A stretch of DNA of 64,000 nucleotides from Nocardia caishijiensis NBRC 108228 (lineage in GTDB: Bacteria > Actinomycetota > Actinomycetes > Mycobacteriales > Mycobacteriaceae). The position numbers were made by a program, and so were the translations under genes. How positions within the stretch are numbered: position 1 is the stretch's first letter; each line of letters starts with the position of its first letter. Location of the stretch: contig NZ_BDBE01000027.1 in NCBI RefSeq assembly GCF_001612825.1, positions 1-64,000 on the forward strand, in the 5' to 3' direction. Positions 33,203 through 43,157 of the stretch are shown here, in pieces. Below the pieces are notes generated by a model. That model searched no databases. It had not been told where the DNA came from and saw only the letters and a program-made list of their open reading frames with translations.

Positions 33203-36200
33203 ATGAGCACCTCATTGCACGTTCCTGTCCATCCGGTGCGGTTCGTGACCTCGGCCGCCCTGTTCGACGGGCACGACGCGGCGATCAACATCATGCGGCG
33301 CATCCTGCAGGCCCAGGGCGCGGAAGTGATCCATCTGGGTCACAACCGGTCGGTGCGCGAGATCGTCGACGCGGTGGTCGAGGAGGACGTGCAGGGCGTG
33401 GCGGTGAGCTCGTATCAGGGCGGGCACATCGAGTTCTTCGAATATCTCGCCGAGGCGCTGCGCGAGGCCGGGGCGGGCGACGTCCGTATCTTCGGTGGTG
33501 GCGGCGGCGTGATCGTCCCCGAGGAGATCGAGCGCCTCGCCCGCTGTGGCGTGCGCATCTTCTCCCCCGAAGACGGTCAGCGCCTCGGCCTGCCCGGCAT
33601 GATCAACGAACTCATCCGGCTGTGCGACGTGGACCGAGCCGCCACCGCCCCCGATCTGGACGCCCTCTACACCGGCGATCGAATCGCCCTGGCCCGCACC
33701 ATCACCTGCCTGCAGCAGGGCACCCTGCCCGACGCCGACCGCGTCGCCGTGCTGGCCGCGGCGGCCACCCGCGAGGTGCCGGTCCTCGGCATCACCGGCA
33801 CCGGTGGCTCCGGCAAGTCCTCGCTCACCGACGAACTCGTGCGCCGGTTGCGCACCGACCAGCAGGACAAGCTGCGCGTCGCGGTGCTCGCCGTCGACCC
33901 GACCCGGCGCCGCGCCGGTGGCGCCCTGCTCGGTGACCGCATCCGCATGAACGCCCTCGACGGCGAACACGTGTACTTCCGCTCGCTGGCCACTCGGGGC
34001 AATCACGAACTGCCCGACGACATCGACACCATGATCGCCGCGTGCCGGGCGGCGGGCTTCGACCTGGTGATCCTCGAGACGCCGGGCATCGGCCAGGGTG
34101 ACGCGGGCATCGTCGACCACGTGGACGTGGCGCTGTATGTGATGACGCCGGAGTTCGGCGCCGCCTCCCAGCTCGAGAAGATCGACATGCTCGACTACGC
34201 CGACGTGGTCGCGGTGAACAAGTACGAGCGGCGCGGCGCGGCCGACGCGGTGCGCGACGTGGCCCGCCAGCTGATCCGCAACCGGGCGGAATTCGGCTCC
34301 GAACCGGCCGACATGCCGGTGTTCGGCACCAGCGCGGCGACCTTCGACGACGACGGTGTCACCGCGCTCTACCAGCATCTGCTCACCCGGCTGACCGAGC
34401 ACGGCCTCACGGTGGAGCCGGGCGCGCTGCCCCGGGTGGAGACGAAGGTGTCGACCAGGTTCGCCCAGCTCATCCCGCCGTCACGGGTGCGCTACCTGGC
34501 CGAGATCGCCGAGACGGTGCGCGCCTACCACCAGGACACGGCACGGGAAGTGGTTGCGGCGCAACGTGTTCAGCGTTTGCGTGCGGTGCACGAGGAACTG
34601 CCGGACGACACCGCCGTTGGCGACCTGCTGGCGGCGGCCACCGGTGATCTGTCGCCCGCCTCCGCTGCCCTGCTGGCCGAATGGCCCACGCTGGCCGAGA
34701 GCTATCGGGGCGAGGAGCAGGTGGTGCGGGTACGCGACCGCGAGATCCGTACCCCGTTGCGACGCGAATCACTCTCCGGCACAAGCGTTCCCCGGGTAGC
34801 GCTGCCCCGCTGTACCGACGCGGGTGAACTGTTGCGCTTCCTGCGCGAGGAGAACCTGCCGGGCCGATTCCCCTTCACCGCAGGCGTTTTCCCGTTCAAG
34901 CGCGACAACGAGGACCCCACCCGCATGTTCGCGGGTGAGGGCGATCCGGCGCGCACGAACCGGCGTTTCAAGGCGCTCAGCGCCCACACCGAGGCCACTC
35001 GCCTGTCGACGGCCTTCGATTCGGTGACCCTCTACGGTCACGAACCCGCGCAGCGCCCCGACATCTACGGCAAGGTCGGCACCTCGGGTGTCTCGGTGGC
35101 GACGATCGACGACATGCGCACCCTCTTCGACGGTTTCGACCTGTGCGAACCGACCACCTCGGTGTCGATGACCATCAACGGCCCGGCCCCGACCATCCTG
35201 GCGTTCTTCCTCAACGCGGCCGTCGACCAGGCGCTCGGCCGCTTCACCGAGTCCGAGGGCCGGGAACCGACCGATCAGGAAGCCGCCCAGATCAGGGCAC
35301 GCACGCTGTCCACCGTGCGTGGCACCGTGCAGGCCGACATCCTCAAGGAGGACCAGGGCCAGAACACCTGCCTGTTCTCCACAGAGTTCAGCCTGCGCAT
35401 GATGGCCGACGTACAGGAGTGGTTCGTCCGCAACGAGGTGCGCAATTTCTACTCGGTGTCCATCTCCGGCTATCACATCGCCGAGGCCGGGGCCAACCCG
35501 ATCAGTCAGCTCGCGTTCACCCTGGCCAACGGATTCACCTATGTGGAAACGTATCTGGCGCGCGGATTGGCGATCGACGAATTCGCGCCGAACCTGTCGT
35601 TCTTCTTCTCCAACGGGATGGACCCGGAATATTCGGTGATCGGGCGGGTGGCCCGGCGCATCTGGGCCGTCGCGATGCGTGACCGGTACGGCGCGGGGGA
35701 ACGCGCGCAGAAACTGAAGTACCACATCCAGACCTCCGGCCGTTCGCTGCACGCCCAGGAAATGCAGTTCAACGACATCCGCACCACCCTGCAGGCGTTG
35801 ATCGCGGTCTACGACAATTGCAACAGCCTGCACACCAACGCTTTCGACGAAGCCGTCACCACACCCACCGAGGAATCGGTGCGCCGGGCGCTGGCGATTC
35901 AGCTCATCATCGCCAAGGAATGGGGACTGGCGGTGAACGAGAATCCGCTGCAGGGCAGTTTCATCATCGACGAGCTCACCGACCTGGTCGAAGAGGCGGT
36001 GCTGCTGGAATTCGAGCGGATCAGTGAACGCGGCGGCGTGCTCGGCGCCATGGAGACCGGGTACCAGCGTGGCCGCATCCAGGACGAGTCGATGCGCTAT
36101 GAACAGCGCAAACACGACGGAACGCTGCCGATCATCGGGGTGAACACCTTCCGAGGCCCCGAAGGCGAGGCCGCGGCGCCGACGGTGGAATTGGCCCGCG

Positions 36201-36418
36201 CCACCGAGGACGAGAAACGGTCCCAGCTCGAGCGGGTGCAACAGTTCCGCGCCGAGCACGCCGAGGAATCCCATCGCGCGCTCGCCCGCCTGGCCGAGGT
36301 CGCCCACACCGACGGAAATATTTTCGAGGTACTGATGGACGCGGCACGGGTATGCACTTTGCAGCAGGTCACCGATACCTTTTTCGCCGTCGGCGGACAG
36401 TACCGGCGGACCGTCTGA
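33203..36418 (+). CDS. icmF: Fused isobutyryl-CoA mutase (IcmF) with G-protein chaperone
   Basis: Adenosylcobalamin-dependent interconversion of isobutyryl-CoA and n-butyryl-CoA (some members also act on isovaleryl- or pivalyl-CoA). 1071 aa in three parts. The B12 domain is first, with DGHDAA at 22-27 and the lower ligand His24. The MeaI-type GTPase follows, with P-loop GTGGSGKS at 199-206 and NKYERRG. The mutase TIM barrel runs from about 520 on. The ATG at 33203 has GGAGGA four bases upstream; an in-frame ATG at 33188 is possible. It fits the branched-chain acyl-CoA genes nearby, and the adenosyltransferase at 1806 could supply its cofactor. Confidence 0.95.
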   Translation: MSTSLHVPVHPVRFVTSAALFDGHDAAINIMRRILQAQGAEVIHLGHNRSVREIVDAVVEEDVQGVAVSSYQGGHIEFFEYLAEALREAGAGDVRIFGGGGGVIVPEEIERLARCGVRIFSPEDGQRLGLPGMINELIRLCDVDRAATAPDLDALYTGDRIALARTITCLQQGTLPDADRVAVLAAAATREVPVLGITGTGGSGKSSLTDELVRRLRTDQQDKLRVAVLAVDPTRRRAGGALLGDRIRMNALDGEHVYFRSLATRGNHELPDDIDTMIAACRAAGFDLVILETPGIGQGDAGIVDHVDVALYVMTPEFGAASQLEKIDMLDYADVVAVNKYERRGAADAVRDVARQLIRNRAEFGSEPADMPVFGTSAATFDDDGVTALYQHLLTRLTEHGLTVEPGALPRVETKVSTRFAQLIPPSRVRYLAEIAETVRAYHQDTAREVVAAQRVQRLRAVHEELPDDTAVGDLLAAATGDLSPASAALLAEWPTLAESYRGEEQVVRVRDREIRTPLRRESLSGTSVPRVALPRCTDAGELLRFLREENLPGRFPFTAGVFPFKRDNEDPTRMFAGEGDPARTNRRFKALSAHTEATRLSTAFDSVTLYGHEPAQRPDIYGKVGTSGVSVATIDDMRTLFDGFDLCEPTTSVSMTINGPAPTILAFFLNAAVDQALGRFTESEGREPTDQEAAQIRARTLSTVRGTVQADILKEDQGQNTCLFSTEFSLRMMADVQEWFVRNEVRNFYSVSISGYHIAEAGANPISQLAFTLANGFTYVETYLARGLAIDEFAPNLSFFFSNGMDPEYSVIGRVARRIWAVAMRDRYGAGERAQKLKYHIQTSGRSLHAQEMQFNDIRTTLQALIAVYDNCNSLHTNAFDEAVTTPTEESVRRALAIQLIIAKEWGLAVNENPLQGSFIIDELTDLVEEAVLLEFERISERGGVLGAMETGYQRGRIQDESMRYEQRKHDGTLPIIGVNTFRGPEGEAAAPTVELARATEDEKRSQLERVQQFRAEHAEESHRALARLAEVAHTDGNIFEVLMDAARVCTLQQVTDTFFAVGGQYRRTV

Positions 36419-36495
36419 AGCGACCGAATGCGACCATCGCCGCTGCCGACGTGTGACAATTCCCGGAGCAATGCCGCCGCGGCGATGGGACGTAC

Positions 36496-37560
36496 ATGGA
36501 TCTGACCGGGCTCGACGTCATCGATGCGCATATCCACCAGTGGGATCCGCATACGACACCTCGGTTGTTCAGCAAGCACGCCAAGCTGATGCGGTATCTG
36601 CCGCTGCCGATCGACCTGTTCGCGAAATTCACGCCGCGCCGCGACCTCCAGTTCGTCGGCGATCCCTCCGCCTACGTCGGTCCGTATCTGCCCGCCGACT
36701 ATCGGACCGACCAGCGCGGGGTCACGGTGCGTGGGCTCGTGCACGTGGAGGCCGAGTGGAGCGGATCAGCGCCCGACGAGACGCGCTGGGTGGCCAGTCT
36801 GCCGTTCGGGGTCGATACGCCCGCGCTCGCGGCGATCGTCGGCGCGGCCGATCCCGCCGCCGAGAGTCTCGGACCGACGCTCGACGCGCATCAGTCGGCC
36901 TCGCCGCTGTTCCGCGGCATCCGCGCCACGGTCGCCCACCATCCCGATCCGGGCGTGAAGTCGTTCGCCGCGCACGACGGACTGCTCACCGCGCCCGCCT
37001 TCCTCGACGGCTTCGGCCAGCTGGCCACGCGGGGGCTGAGTTTCGACGCCTGGCTGTACTCGGGTCAGCTGCCCGAGCTGACAGCGCTGGCCGAACGGTT
37101 CCCCGAGGTGCCGATCGTCGTGGATCACCTCGCCACGCCCGCGGGCATCTTCGGGCCGGTCGGCAAACACACCGGCAAGACCGCGAGCGAGCGACGCGAG
37201 GTGTTCGAGCGGTGGCGTGACGACATCACCGACCTCGCCGCCCAGCCGCAGGTGGTCGCCAAGGTGAGTGGTCTGATGATGCCGGTCCTCGGCCACCCGG
37301 TTCCCCCGCGCGGGCTGTCGACCCAGGTGTCGGTGCTCGTCGACCGGCTCGGCCCGATGCTCGCCCACGCCCTGTCGGTCTTCGGCCCCGACCGACTGAT
37401 CTGGGGCTCGAACTTCCCCGTCGACAAGCCGGTCACCAGCCTGCCCGTGGCCGTCGACGCCGTGGCGACCGCCCTCACCAAGGCCGGTGCGTCGGCCGAG
37501 GATCTGCGGAAGATCTTCGGCGGCAATGCCCTTCGCTTCTACGGCATCGACCTGGGCTGA
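36496..37560 (+). CDS. Amidohydrolase family 2 (TIM-barrel metal hydrolase)
   Basis: 354 aa. The metal site pattern is complete: HIH at residues 12-14 (DAHIHQW), the strand IVVDHLATP, and the C-terminal WGSNFPVDKP carrying the catalytic Asp. The group includes lactonases and decarboxylases of the pyrone-dicarboxylate hydrolase/rhamnonolactonase type; the substrate cannot be read from sequence. It follows icmF by 77 bp on the same strand and could share its transcript. Confidence 0.85.
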   Translation: MDLTGLDVIDAHIHQWDPHTTPRLFSKHAKLMRYLPLPIDLFAKFTPRRDLQFVGDPSAYVGPYLPADYRTDQRGVTVRGLVHVEAEWSGSAPDETRWVASLPFGVDTPALAAIVGAADPAAESLGPTLDAHQSASPLFRGIRATVAHHPDPGVKSFAAHDGLLTAPAFLDGFGQLATRGLSFDAWLYSGQLPELTALAERFPEVPIVVDHLATPAGIFGPVGKHTGKTASERREVFERWRDDITDLAAQPQVVAKVSGLMMPVLGHPVPPRGLSTQVSVLVDRLGPMLAHALSVFGPDRLIWGSNFPVDKPVTSLPVAVDAVATALTKAGASAEDLRKIFGGNALRFYGIDLG

Positions 37561-37594
37561 CGTACTTGTCGGTCGCCCGCTCTAGCATCACGGA

Positions 37595-38002
37595 ATGAAG
37601 ACAACCGGCACGTTCGACGTCACCGCTTTCGACCCGACCGACCTGCGGCCGCACCCACCCATCGACACCGGTCTGCCGGTCGGCATCGCCCGCATCACCA
37701 AGGTGTATTCGGGTGACATCACGGGCACCTCGGCGACACTATTCACCTCCGCGTTCGACATGTCGACGGGCGCGGGCACCTACATCGCCATGGAGTCCTT
37801 CGACGGCACGCTGGCGGGCAGGTCCGGCGCGTTCAACTTCGTCCATTCCGCGACCACCGGCGGGACCGATCGCACCGACGAGTTCTTCCACATCGTCCCC
37901 GGCAGCGGCACCGGCGAGCTCACCGGCATCACCGGCACCGGGGGGCTCTCCGTCGATTCCAGCGGCGGTCACCACATCTGGTTCGACTACGACCTGCCCT
38001 GA
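37595..38002 (+). CDS. DUF3224 family small beta-barrel protein
   Basis: 135 aa, cytoplasmic. Strand-rich pattern with the family markers GTSATLFTSAF, GTYIAMESFDGTLAGRSG and the C-terminal GGHHIWFDYDLP, as in DUF3224 (allene-oxide-cyclase-like barrel). Function unknown. Follows the amidohydrolase by 34 bp on the same strand. Confidence 0.85.
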   Translation: MKTTGTFDVTAFDPTDLRPHPPIDTGLPVGIARITKVYSGDITGTSATLFTSAFDMSTGAGTYIAMESFDGTLAGRSGAFNFVHSATTGGTDRTDEFFHIVPGSGTGELTGITGTGGLSVDSSGGHHIWFDYDLP

Positions 38003-38073
38003 CGCCGTGCTCGTGCGCCGCCGAACCGACCGATGCGCTCGATCGGCTGCGGGAGAGCGCCCTTTCCGATTAC

Positions 38074-38090
38074 GTTGACGCGTTGTCAAC
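38074..38090 (+). promoter_or_regulatory. Inverted repeat upstream of the lipase gene
   Basis: GTTGAC-N5-GTCAAC, perfect 6-bp arms, 23 bp before the lipase start. Spacing and symmetry suit a dimeric regulator; none is adjacent. Confidence 0.4.
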
Positions 38091-38113
38091 AGGAAACGTT
38101 CGGGAGGTCTGTG

Positions 38114-39406
38114 GTGGCGGCAAGGTATCGGCGGTGGATCGGTGGTGTGCTCGCGGTGGCGGCCGTCTCGGTCGCGTCGCCCGCTGTGGCGGGTCCCCCG
38201 CTCGGACCGACCGGCGACACCGCGTTCTACACCCCACCCGCCGAGATCCCGGCGACGCCGGGACAGGCGATCAAGACCGAACCCATGTCGCTGCCGATCA
38301 CCCTGCCCGGCAGCAACGGCCCGCTCCCGGCCGACACCACTCGGGTGATGTTCTCCGCCACCGGCCGCACCGGGTCGGCGGTCGCCGCCACCGGCGCGTA
38401 CCTGCGCCCGACGCTGCCGTGGATCGGGCCGGGCCCGCGCCCACTGCTGGTCATTGCTCCCGGCACCCAGGGCCAGGGTGACCAGTGCGCGCCGTCGAAC
38501 ACCCTGGCGTTTCTGCTGCAGTACAACGGCGGACTCGACGTGGGCGTGCAGTACGAGCAGTACGCCGCGATCTACCCGTTCCTGGCGATGGGTGGCGCGG
38601 TGATGCTCACCGACCACGACAGCTTCGGCACACCGGGACCGCACAGCTACATGTCGCGCGCCTCGACCGGGCAGGTCATGCTCGACGCCGCGCGGGTCGC
38701 GCGCGAACTACCCGGCAACGGACTCGGCTCGAACGCGCCGGTCGTGCTGTGGGGCTATTCGCAGGGTGGTGGAGCCGCGGCCGCGGCGGTGGAACTCGCC
38801 CCGACCTACGCACCGGACCTGCCGATCGTCGGTGCCTATGCCGGAGCACCGGTGGTCGACGCGCGAGCCCAGCTCCAGCACTTCGATCGCGGCTCGCTGG
38901 CGGGCGCCCTCGGCTACTACGTCAACGGCGCCCTGGACGAGAACCCCGCCCTCGCCCCCGCGACCGACCGGTTGCTCAACGACGCGGGCAAACGCATGCT
39001 CACCGAGACCGCACGGCAGTGTGTGGCCGAAACCGTCCTCACCCACGGTTTCCGGGACAGCCGTAGCTGGACGACCACCGGTCAGAGCGTGGTCGAGGCC
39101 CTGGACTCCGATCGCGGCTGGGCGGTCCACCTCGACGAGGATCGGGTCGGTCACCTGCGACCGAGCGCTCCGGTGCTCGTGCACAGCACCGCGGGCGACG
39201 AGCTGGTCCCCACCTACACCGCCCGCCGACTCGCCGCCGACTGGTGCGCCGCCGGTGCCACCGTGGCCTACTACGAGCAGCCACTCCCCGGCGATCCGGT
39301 GAAACTCGGTGTGTCGCATGTGCTCAACAGTCCGCTGGGCTTGCCGGGCGCCCTGCTGTGGCTGCACGGTCTGTTGCGCGGCGAAGCGGCACCGCGCACC
39401 TGCTGA
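38114..39406 (+). CDS. Secreted lipase (PF03583-like alpha/beta hydrolase)
   Basis: 430 aa. A signal peptide (RRWIGGVLAVAAVSVASPAVA, cleaved before GPPLG) precedes an alpha/beta-hydrolase of the LIP/secretory-lipase group. The nucleophile elbow is GYSQGGG and a later His-containing segment follows; an Asp lies in HSTAGDELV. Expected to hydrolyse acylglycerols or related esters outside the membrane. Two adjacent GTG codons (38111, 38114) compete; the second lies six bases from GGGAGG. Its stop is two bases from the stop of the convergent SWIM gene. Confidence 0.85.
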   Translation: MAARYRRWIGGVLAVAAVSVASPAVAGPPLGPTGDTAFYTPPAEIPATPGQAIKTEPMSLPITLPGSNGPLPADTTRVMFSATGRTGSAVAATGAYLRPTLPWIGPGPRPLLVIAPGTQGQGDQCAPSNTLAFLLQYNGGLDVGVQYEQYAAIYPFLAMGGAVMLTDHDSFGTPGPHSYMSRASTGQVMLDAARVARELPGNGLGSNAPVVLWGYSQGGGAAAAAVELAPTYAPDLPIVGAYAGAPVVDARAQLQHFDRGSLAGALGYYVNGALDENPALAPATDRLLNDAGKRMLTETARQCVAETVLTHGFRDSRSWTTTGQSVVEALDSDRGWAVHLDEDRVGHLRPSAPVLVHSTAGDELVPTYTARRLAADWCAAGATVAYYEQPLPGDPVKLGVSHVLNSPLGLPGALLWLHGLLRGEAAPRTC

Positions 39407-39408
39407 AC

Positions 39409-40158
39409 TCAGCTGTCGAATTCGGCGTACAGGGAACGTAATTCGCGAAGGCCGGTGGCGGCGGTCTGCTCGTCTTCCGAGGACATGCGCAGCGCGCGCC
39501 GCAATGCCATGGCGTCCAGGTCCTCGATGACCGGATGGAATTCGACCCGAGGCAGGTCGGGGAGCGTGAGGCGGTCGCCGTAGGGGTCACCGGAATCGGC
39601 GGTCCGGGTCGACCTTTCGACGCCGCCGATGAGGGTGTCGAGATCGAGCCCGCGCAGAGTGAGGATCTCGCCCGGCTGCTCGTCGAGCCGTTCGGCGAGC
39701 AGGTAGCAGACGGCGGCCACGTGTTTACACGGCCAGCCCATGTCGGGGCAGGTGCAGGAGAAGTCGAGTTCGCTGGCGGTGGTCGGCAGCAGGTGCGGGC
39801 CGAGCGCGGGCGGTAGCGCACCCGAGGCGATCTCGGCGAGCATGCCCGGGGCTTCGCGGATCTCGGCCAGCAGCAGGTCGATCTCCTCGTCGCGCAGCGG
39901 CCGCACCGACAACACGGAGGTGAAGGGGCTCGGCTGACTGCCCTGCACCTCGGCGGTGACCGCACCGCGTTCCACGCGATAGTTCACCACCTGTCCGACC
40001 CGCGCATAGGTGCGCCCGCGCGAGAGCCTGCCCGCGTCGGCCACCTTCTCCACCGCCTCGAGCAGCGCCTTCCCCCACCAGGTACGGCCGAACCCACCGC
40101 GCGCCCGCGCGCCGCCGCGCACCGGCTTACGTGGCCCGAACTGGCTGAAATCGGCCAT
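39409..40158 (-). CDS. SWIM zinc-finger protein coupled to an SNF2 helicase
   Basis: 249 aa. The SWIM motif CxCx6CxH is at Cys135, Cys137, Cys144 and His146 (CTCPDMGWPCKH). The N-terminal third is basic, with the conserved TWWGKALLEAVE. SWIM domains bind DNA or proteins. The ATG overlaps the stop of the helicase gene by four bases (ATGA), a coupling conserved in actinobacteria as far as I recall, so the two proteins likely work in one complex. Confidence 0.9.
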   Translation of the reverse strand: MADFSQFGPRKPVRGGARARGGFGRTWWGKALLEAVEKVADAGRLSRGRTYARVGQVVNYRVERGAVTAEVQGSQPSPFTSVLSVRPLRDEEIDLLLAEIREAPGMLAEIASGALPPALGPHLLPTTASELDFSCTCPDMGWPCKHVAAVCYLLAERLDEQPGEILTLRGLDLDTLIGGVERSTRTADSGDPYGDRLTLPDLPRVEFHPVIEDLDAMALRRALRMSSEDEQTAATGLRELRSLYAEFDS

Positions 40159-42962
40159 CAGTCACCCACCGCCTCGGCACCGAGAGTGAACAGTTCACGC
40201 AACTCGTCGGTACCGAGTTCGGTGATCCAGTTCTCCCCCGCGCCGACGGCCAGGTCGGCCAATTGCTTCTTGCCGCTGATCATTTCGTCGATGCGCTCCT
40301 CGATGGTGTCGACGCACACCAGTTTGCGGACCTGCACCGCGCGCTGCTGGCCGATGCGGAACGCACGGTCGGTGGCCTGGTTCTCCACCGCCGGGTTCCA
40401 CCAGCGGTCCAGGTGGATCACGTGATTGGCGGCGGTCAGGTTCAGACCAGTTCCGCCCGCCTTCAGCGAGAGCAGCATCAACGGCGGACCACCCTCGGCT
40501 TGGAAGCCGGTGACCATGTCGTCGCGACGCTGCTTGCTCACCCCGCCGTGCAGGAACGGGATGGGCGTGCCGAACCGTTCGGTGAGGAACGGCAGGATCA
40601 GGTCGCCGAACTCCCGGAACTGCGTGAACAGCAAAGCCTTCTCCCCGTCCGCCAGGACCGCGTCGAGAATGTCCTCCACCAGGGCGAGCTTGCCCGAACG
40701 GTGGCCGCCCCGGCGCAGGATGGGCGATGCGTCGCCGAGGAAATGCGCGGGATGGTTGCAGACCTGCTTGAGCCTGGTGAGGGCGCCGAGCACCGCACCC
40801 TTGCGCGCCATGCCCTTGGCGTCCTTCAGTTTCTCCAGCATGTCGTCGACCACGGCCTGATACAGCGCCGCCTGCTCGACGGTGAGGTTGGCGCGCACCG
40901 TCATCTCCAACTTCTCGGGCAGATCGCTGATGACCGCCGGATCGGTTTTGAGCCTGCGCAGCACGAACGGGTCGGTGATGAGCCGCAACCGGTCGATGGC
41001 CTGCTGGTCGCGTTCGCGTTCGATGGGGACGGCGAACCGAGCACGGAAGGACTGCGGGCTGCCGAGCAGTTTGGGCATGGCGAAATCGAACAGGGCGCGC
41101 AGTTCTTCCAGGCGGTTCTCCACGGGAGTTCCGGTGAGCGCCAACCGATGCCGGGCCCGCAACGCGCGGGCGGCCCGGGACTGCCGCGTCGTCGCGTTCT
41201 TGATGTGCTGGGCCTCGTCGAGAACGACCCGCTCCCACTGCTGGTCGCTCAGCACCGTCGCGTCGCGCGCGAGCAAGGCGTAGGTGGTGACCACCAAGTC
41301 CGAATCCGCCACCGCCGCGGCGAAATCGGCACCCTTGCGCCGGTCGGCGCCATGATGCACCAGAACCCGCAGGTCGGGGGCGAATCGTTCGGTCTCACGC
41401 TGCCAGTTGCCGACCACCGACATCGGGCACACCAGCAGCGTCGGCCCCACCTTCTCGCCGGGACCGACCGCCTCCCGTTCGTGGACGAGCAGCGCGAGCA
41501 CCTGCACGGTCTTGCCGAGACCCATGTCGTCGGCCAGGATCGCACCGCAGTCGAGCCTGCTCATCGTGGCCAGCCAGCTCAGGCCACGCTCCTGATACGG
41601 GCGCAGTTGGGCTTTGAGTCCGATCGGCACCGGGACGGGGTCGGGATCGCCCTGCCGGGTGAACAATTCGGCCGCCCACCCGTCGGCGGTGACCTCGGTG
41701 AGCGGCACATTGTCGACCCGTTCGGCGGCGAGTTCACCGATCATGTCGGCCAGGGTGACGGGCGAATCGTCGGCGTGCAGCGCCACGTAGCGGGCGGCGG
41801 CCGCCAGCGCGCGATGGTCGGCCTGGACCCATTCACCGCGCAACTGCACGAGATCGGATTTGGCGCGCACCAGCCGTTCCATCTCGGCGGGGGTGAGCAC
41901 CATATCGCCGAGCGCCAATTCCCAACGGTAGGAGAGCAATCCGCTCAGCCCCACGGTGGATTCGGCGGCGGCCGGGCTGCTCACCCGCAGCCGCATGCTC
42001 GGTTCGGCGATGTTCCAGGCGCGGGGCAACAGCAGGCGGATCCCGGCCTCACGCAGTGCGTGGGCGCCGTGGGCGACCAGGTCGGCGACGACCTGGGTCG
42101 GCAACAGCAGATCGAGGCCGCGCGGGTCGGTCGGCAGGTCGCGCAGGCGCGGGTAGGCCTTGCGGGCCTGGCCCAGCTTCTCGGCGGCCGTGCGCACCAG
42201 AACCGGGTCGTCGTCGAGGACGACAGGTTTCGGTGCGTCGTCGACCGGACGCAGGCACACCTGCAGTCGCCACAGCGCCACCGAGTCGTCGTCGGTGGTG
42301 AACTCGCCGTCGGGTTCACACAGGCGAAGGACCAGTTCGGGTTCGTCGGCGGCGTAGCCCTCGCGCCACTGCGACAGGGTTTCGGCCAGGCGGTAGGAGC
42401 CCGCGTCGAGTGGTGTGTCGTTCACCAGTGCCGCGAGCAGCGGATGGGTCATCGCACGGTGGGTCAGGTACTCGCGGGCGATCGGATCGGTGAGTTCGGT
42501 GACCAGGTCGTCGAGCACCGCGGCGGGTGCACCGGCGGCCCGCAGGGCGGCGGGCATCGCGGTGGCCAGTTCGGCCAGCCACGCCCGCTGACGTTGTCCG
42601 CCGACCAGCCGCCACCGCACCCACCACTGCCCGTCGGCGCGATCCACCTGCGGCACCACCCGCCCGGCCCGCACCCACCGCTCGATACCACGGGCCACGT
42701 GCGCGAGGAAGCGCAGATCGCCGGAGATGTGCTCGCGGGGCAACCTGCTGCGCAGCACGACAGCGGCCGTCGGCGGCGCGAGCGCGTGCGCGCGGACCTC
42801 GGCGGGGCCCGGGGTGCCGCCCTCGTCGACGACGAGCACCTGCGCGCGGTGCCGGAACCGCGCGCGCTCGAGGATGTCGCCGAGCACCGAACCCACCGCG
42901 ACCGGTTGCCCGTCGTGCCACAGCAGCAGGCCCGAACCGGGGGACCACAGACCGTGCAGCAT
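40158..42962 (-). CDS. SNF2-family DEAD/DEAH-type helicase
   Basis: 934 aa. The N-terminal half is a poorly characterised accessory region. The SNF2 ATPase follows, with Walker A DDMGLGKTVQ (about 476-485), Walker B LDEAQH (about 581), and the C-terminal motor with LLSLKAGGTGLNL and QATDRAFRIGQ. It probably remodels or translocates on DNA-protein complexes. The ATG at 42962 opens MLHGLWSPGSGLLLW, the usual start; an ATG at 42971 is possible. Coupled to the SWIM gene. Role (repair, defence, transcription recycling) unknown. Confidence 0.92.
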   Translation of the reverse strand: MLHGLWSPGSGLLLWHDGQPVAVGSVLGDILERARFRHRAQVLVVDEGGTPGPAEVRAHALAPPTAAVVLRSRLPREHISGDLRFLAHVARGIERWVRAGRVVPQVDRADGQWWVRWRLVGGQRQRAWLAELATAMPAALRAAGAPAAVLDDLVTELTDPIAREYLTHRAMTHPLLAALVNDTPLDAGSYRLAETLSQWREGYAADEPELVLRLCEPDGEFTTDDDSVALWRLQVCLRPVDDAPKPVVLDDDPVLVRTAAEKLGQARKAYPRLRDLPTDPRGLDLLLPTQVVADLVAHGAHALREAGIRLLLPRAWNIAEPSMRLRVSSPAAAESTVGLSGLLSYRWELALGDMVLTPAEMERLVRAKSDLVQLRGEWVQADHRALAAAARYVALHADDSPVTLADMIGELAAERVDNVPLTEVTADGWAAELFTRQGDPDPVPVPIGLKAQLRPYQERGLSWLATMSRLDCGAILADDMGLGKTVQVLALLVHEREAVGPGEKVGPTLLVCPMSVVGNWQRETERFAPDLRVLVHHGADRRKGADFAAAVADSDLVVTTYALLARDATVLSDQQWERVVLDEAQHIKNATTRQSRAARALRARHRLALTGTPVENRLEELRALFDFAMPKLLGSPQSFRARFAVPIERERDQQAIDRLRLITDPFVLRRLKTDPAVISDLPEKLEMTVRANLTVEQAALYQAVVDDMLEKLKDAKGMARKGAVLGALTRLKQVCNHPAHFLGDASPILRRGGHRSGKLALVEDILDAVLADGEKALLFTQFREFGDLILPFLTERFGTPIPFLHGGVSKQRRDDMVTGFQAEGGPPLMLLSLKAGGTGLNLTAANHVIHLDRWWNPAVENQATDRAFRIGQQRAVQVRKLVCVDTIEERIDEMISGKKQLADLAVGAGENWITELGTDELRELFTLGAEAVGD

Positions 42963-43157
42963 GGTTGCCATCCAAGCAGGAGCCACCGACACCGCACGCG
43001 CCCCATCGCTCTGGATTTCTGGGCCACCACGGAACATACTGGGATATCCCCTGGTCACGGCCGGAAGATCACCGGCGACAACTGCATACTCACCCAGGCG
43101 AACCGGCCACGAACCGGCTCGGCCGATGAACCCCTTGACTGCGTGCGGAGGGCAGCG

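Noticed and set aside
42972..43157. Possible short gene or RNA between the SNF2 gene and the next plus-strand gene
   Set aside because: No ribosome site, no stable hairpin and no recognisable structure; treated as a divergent promoter region.
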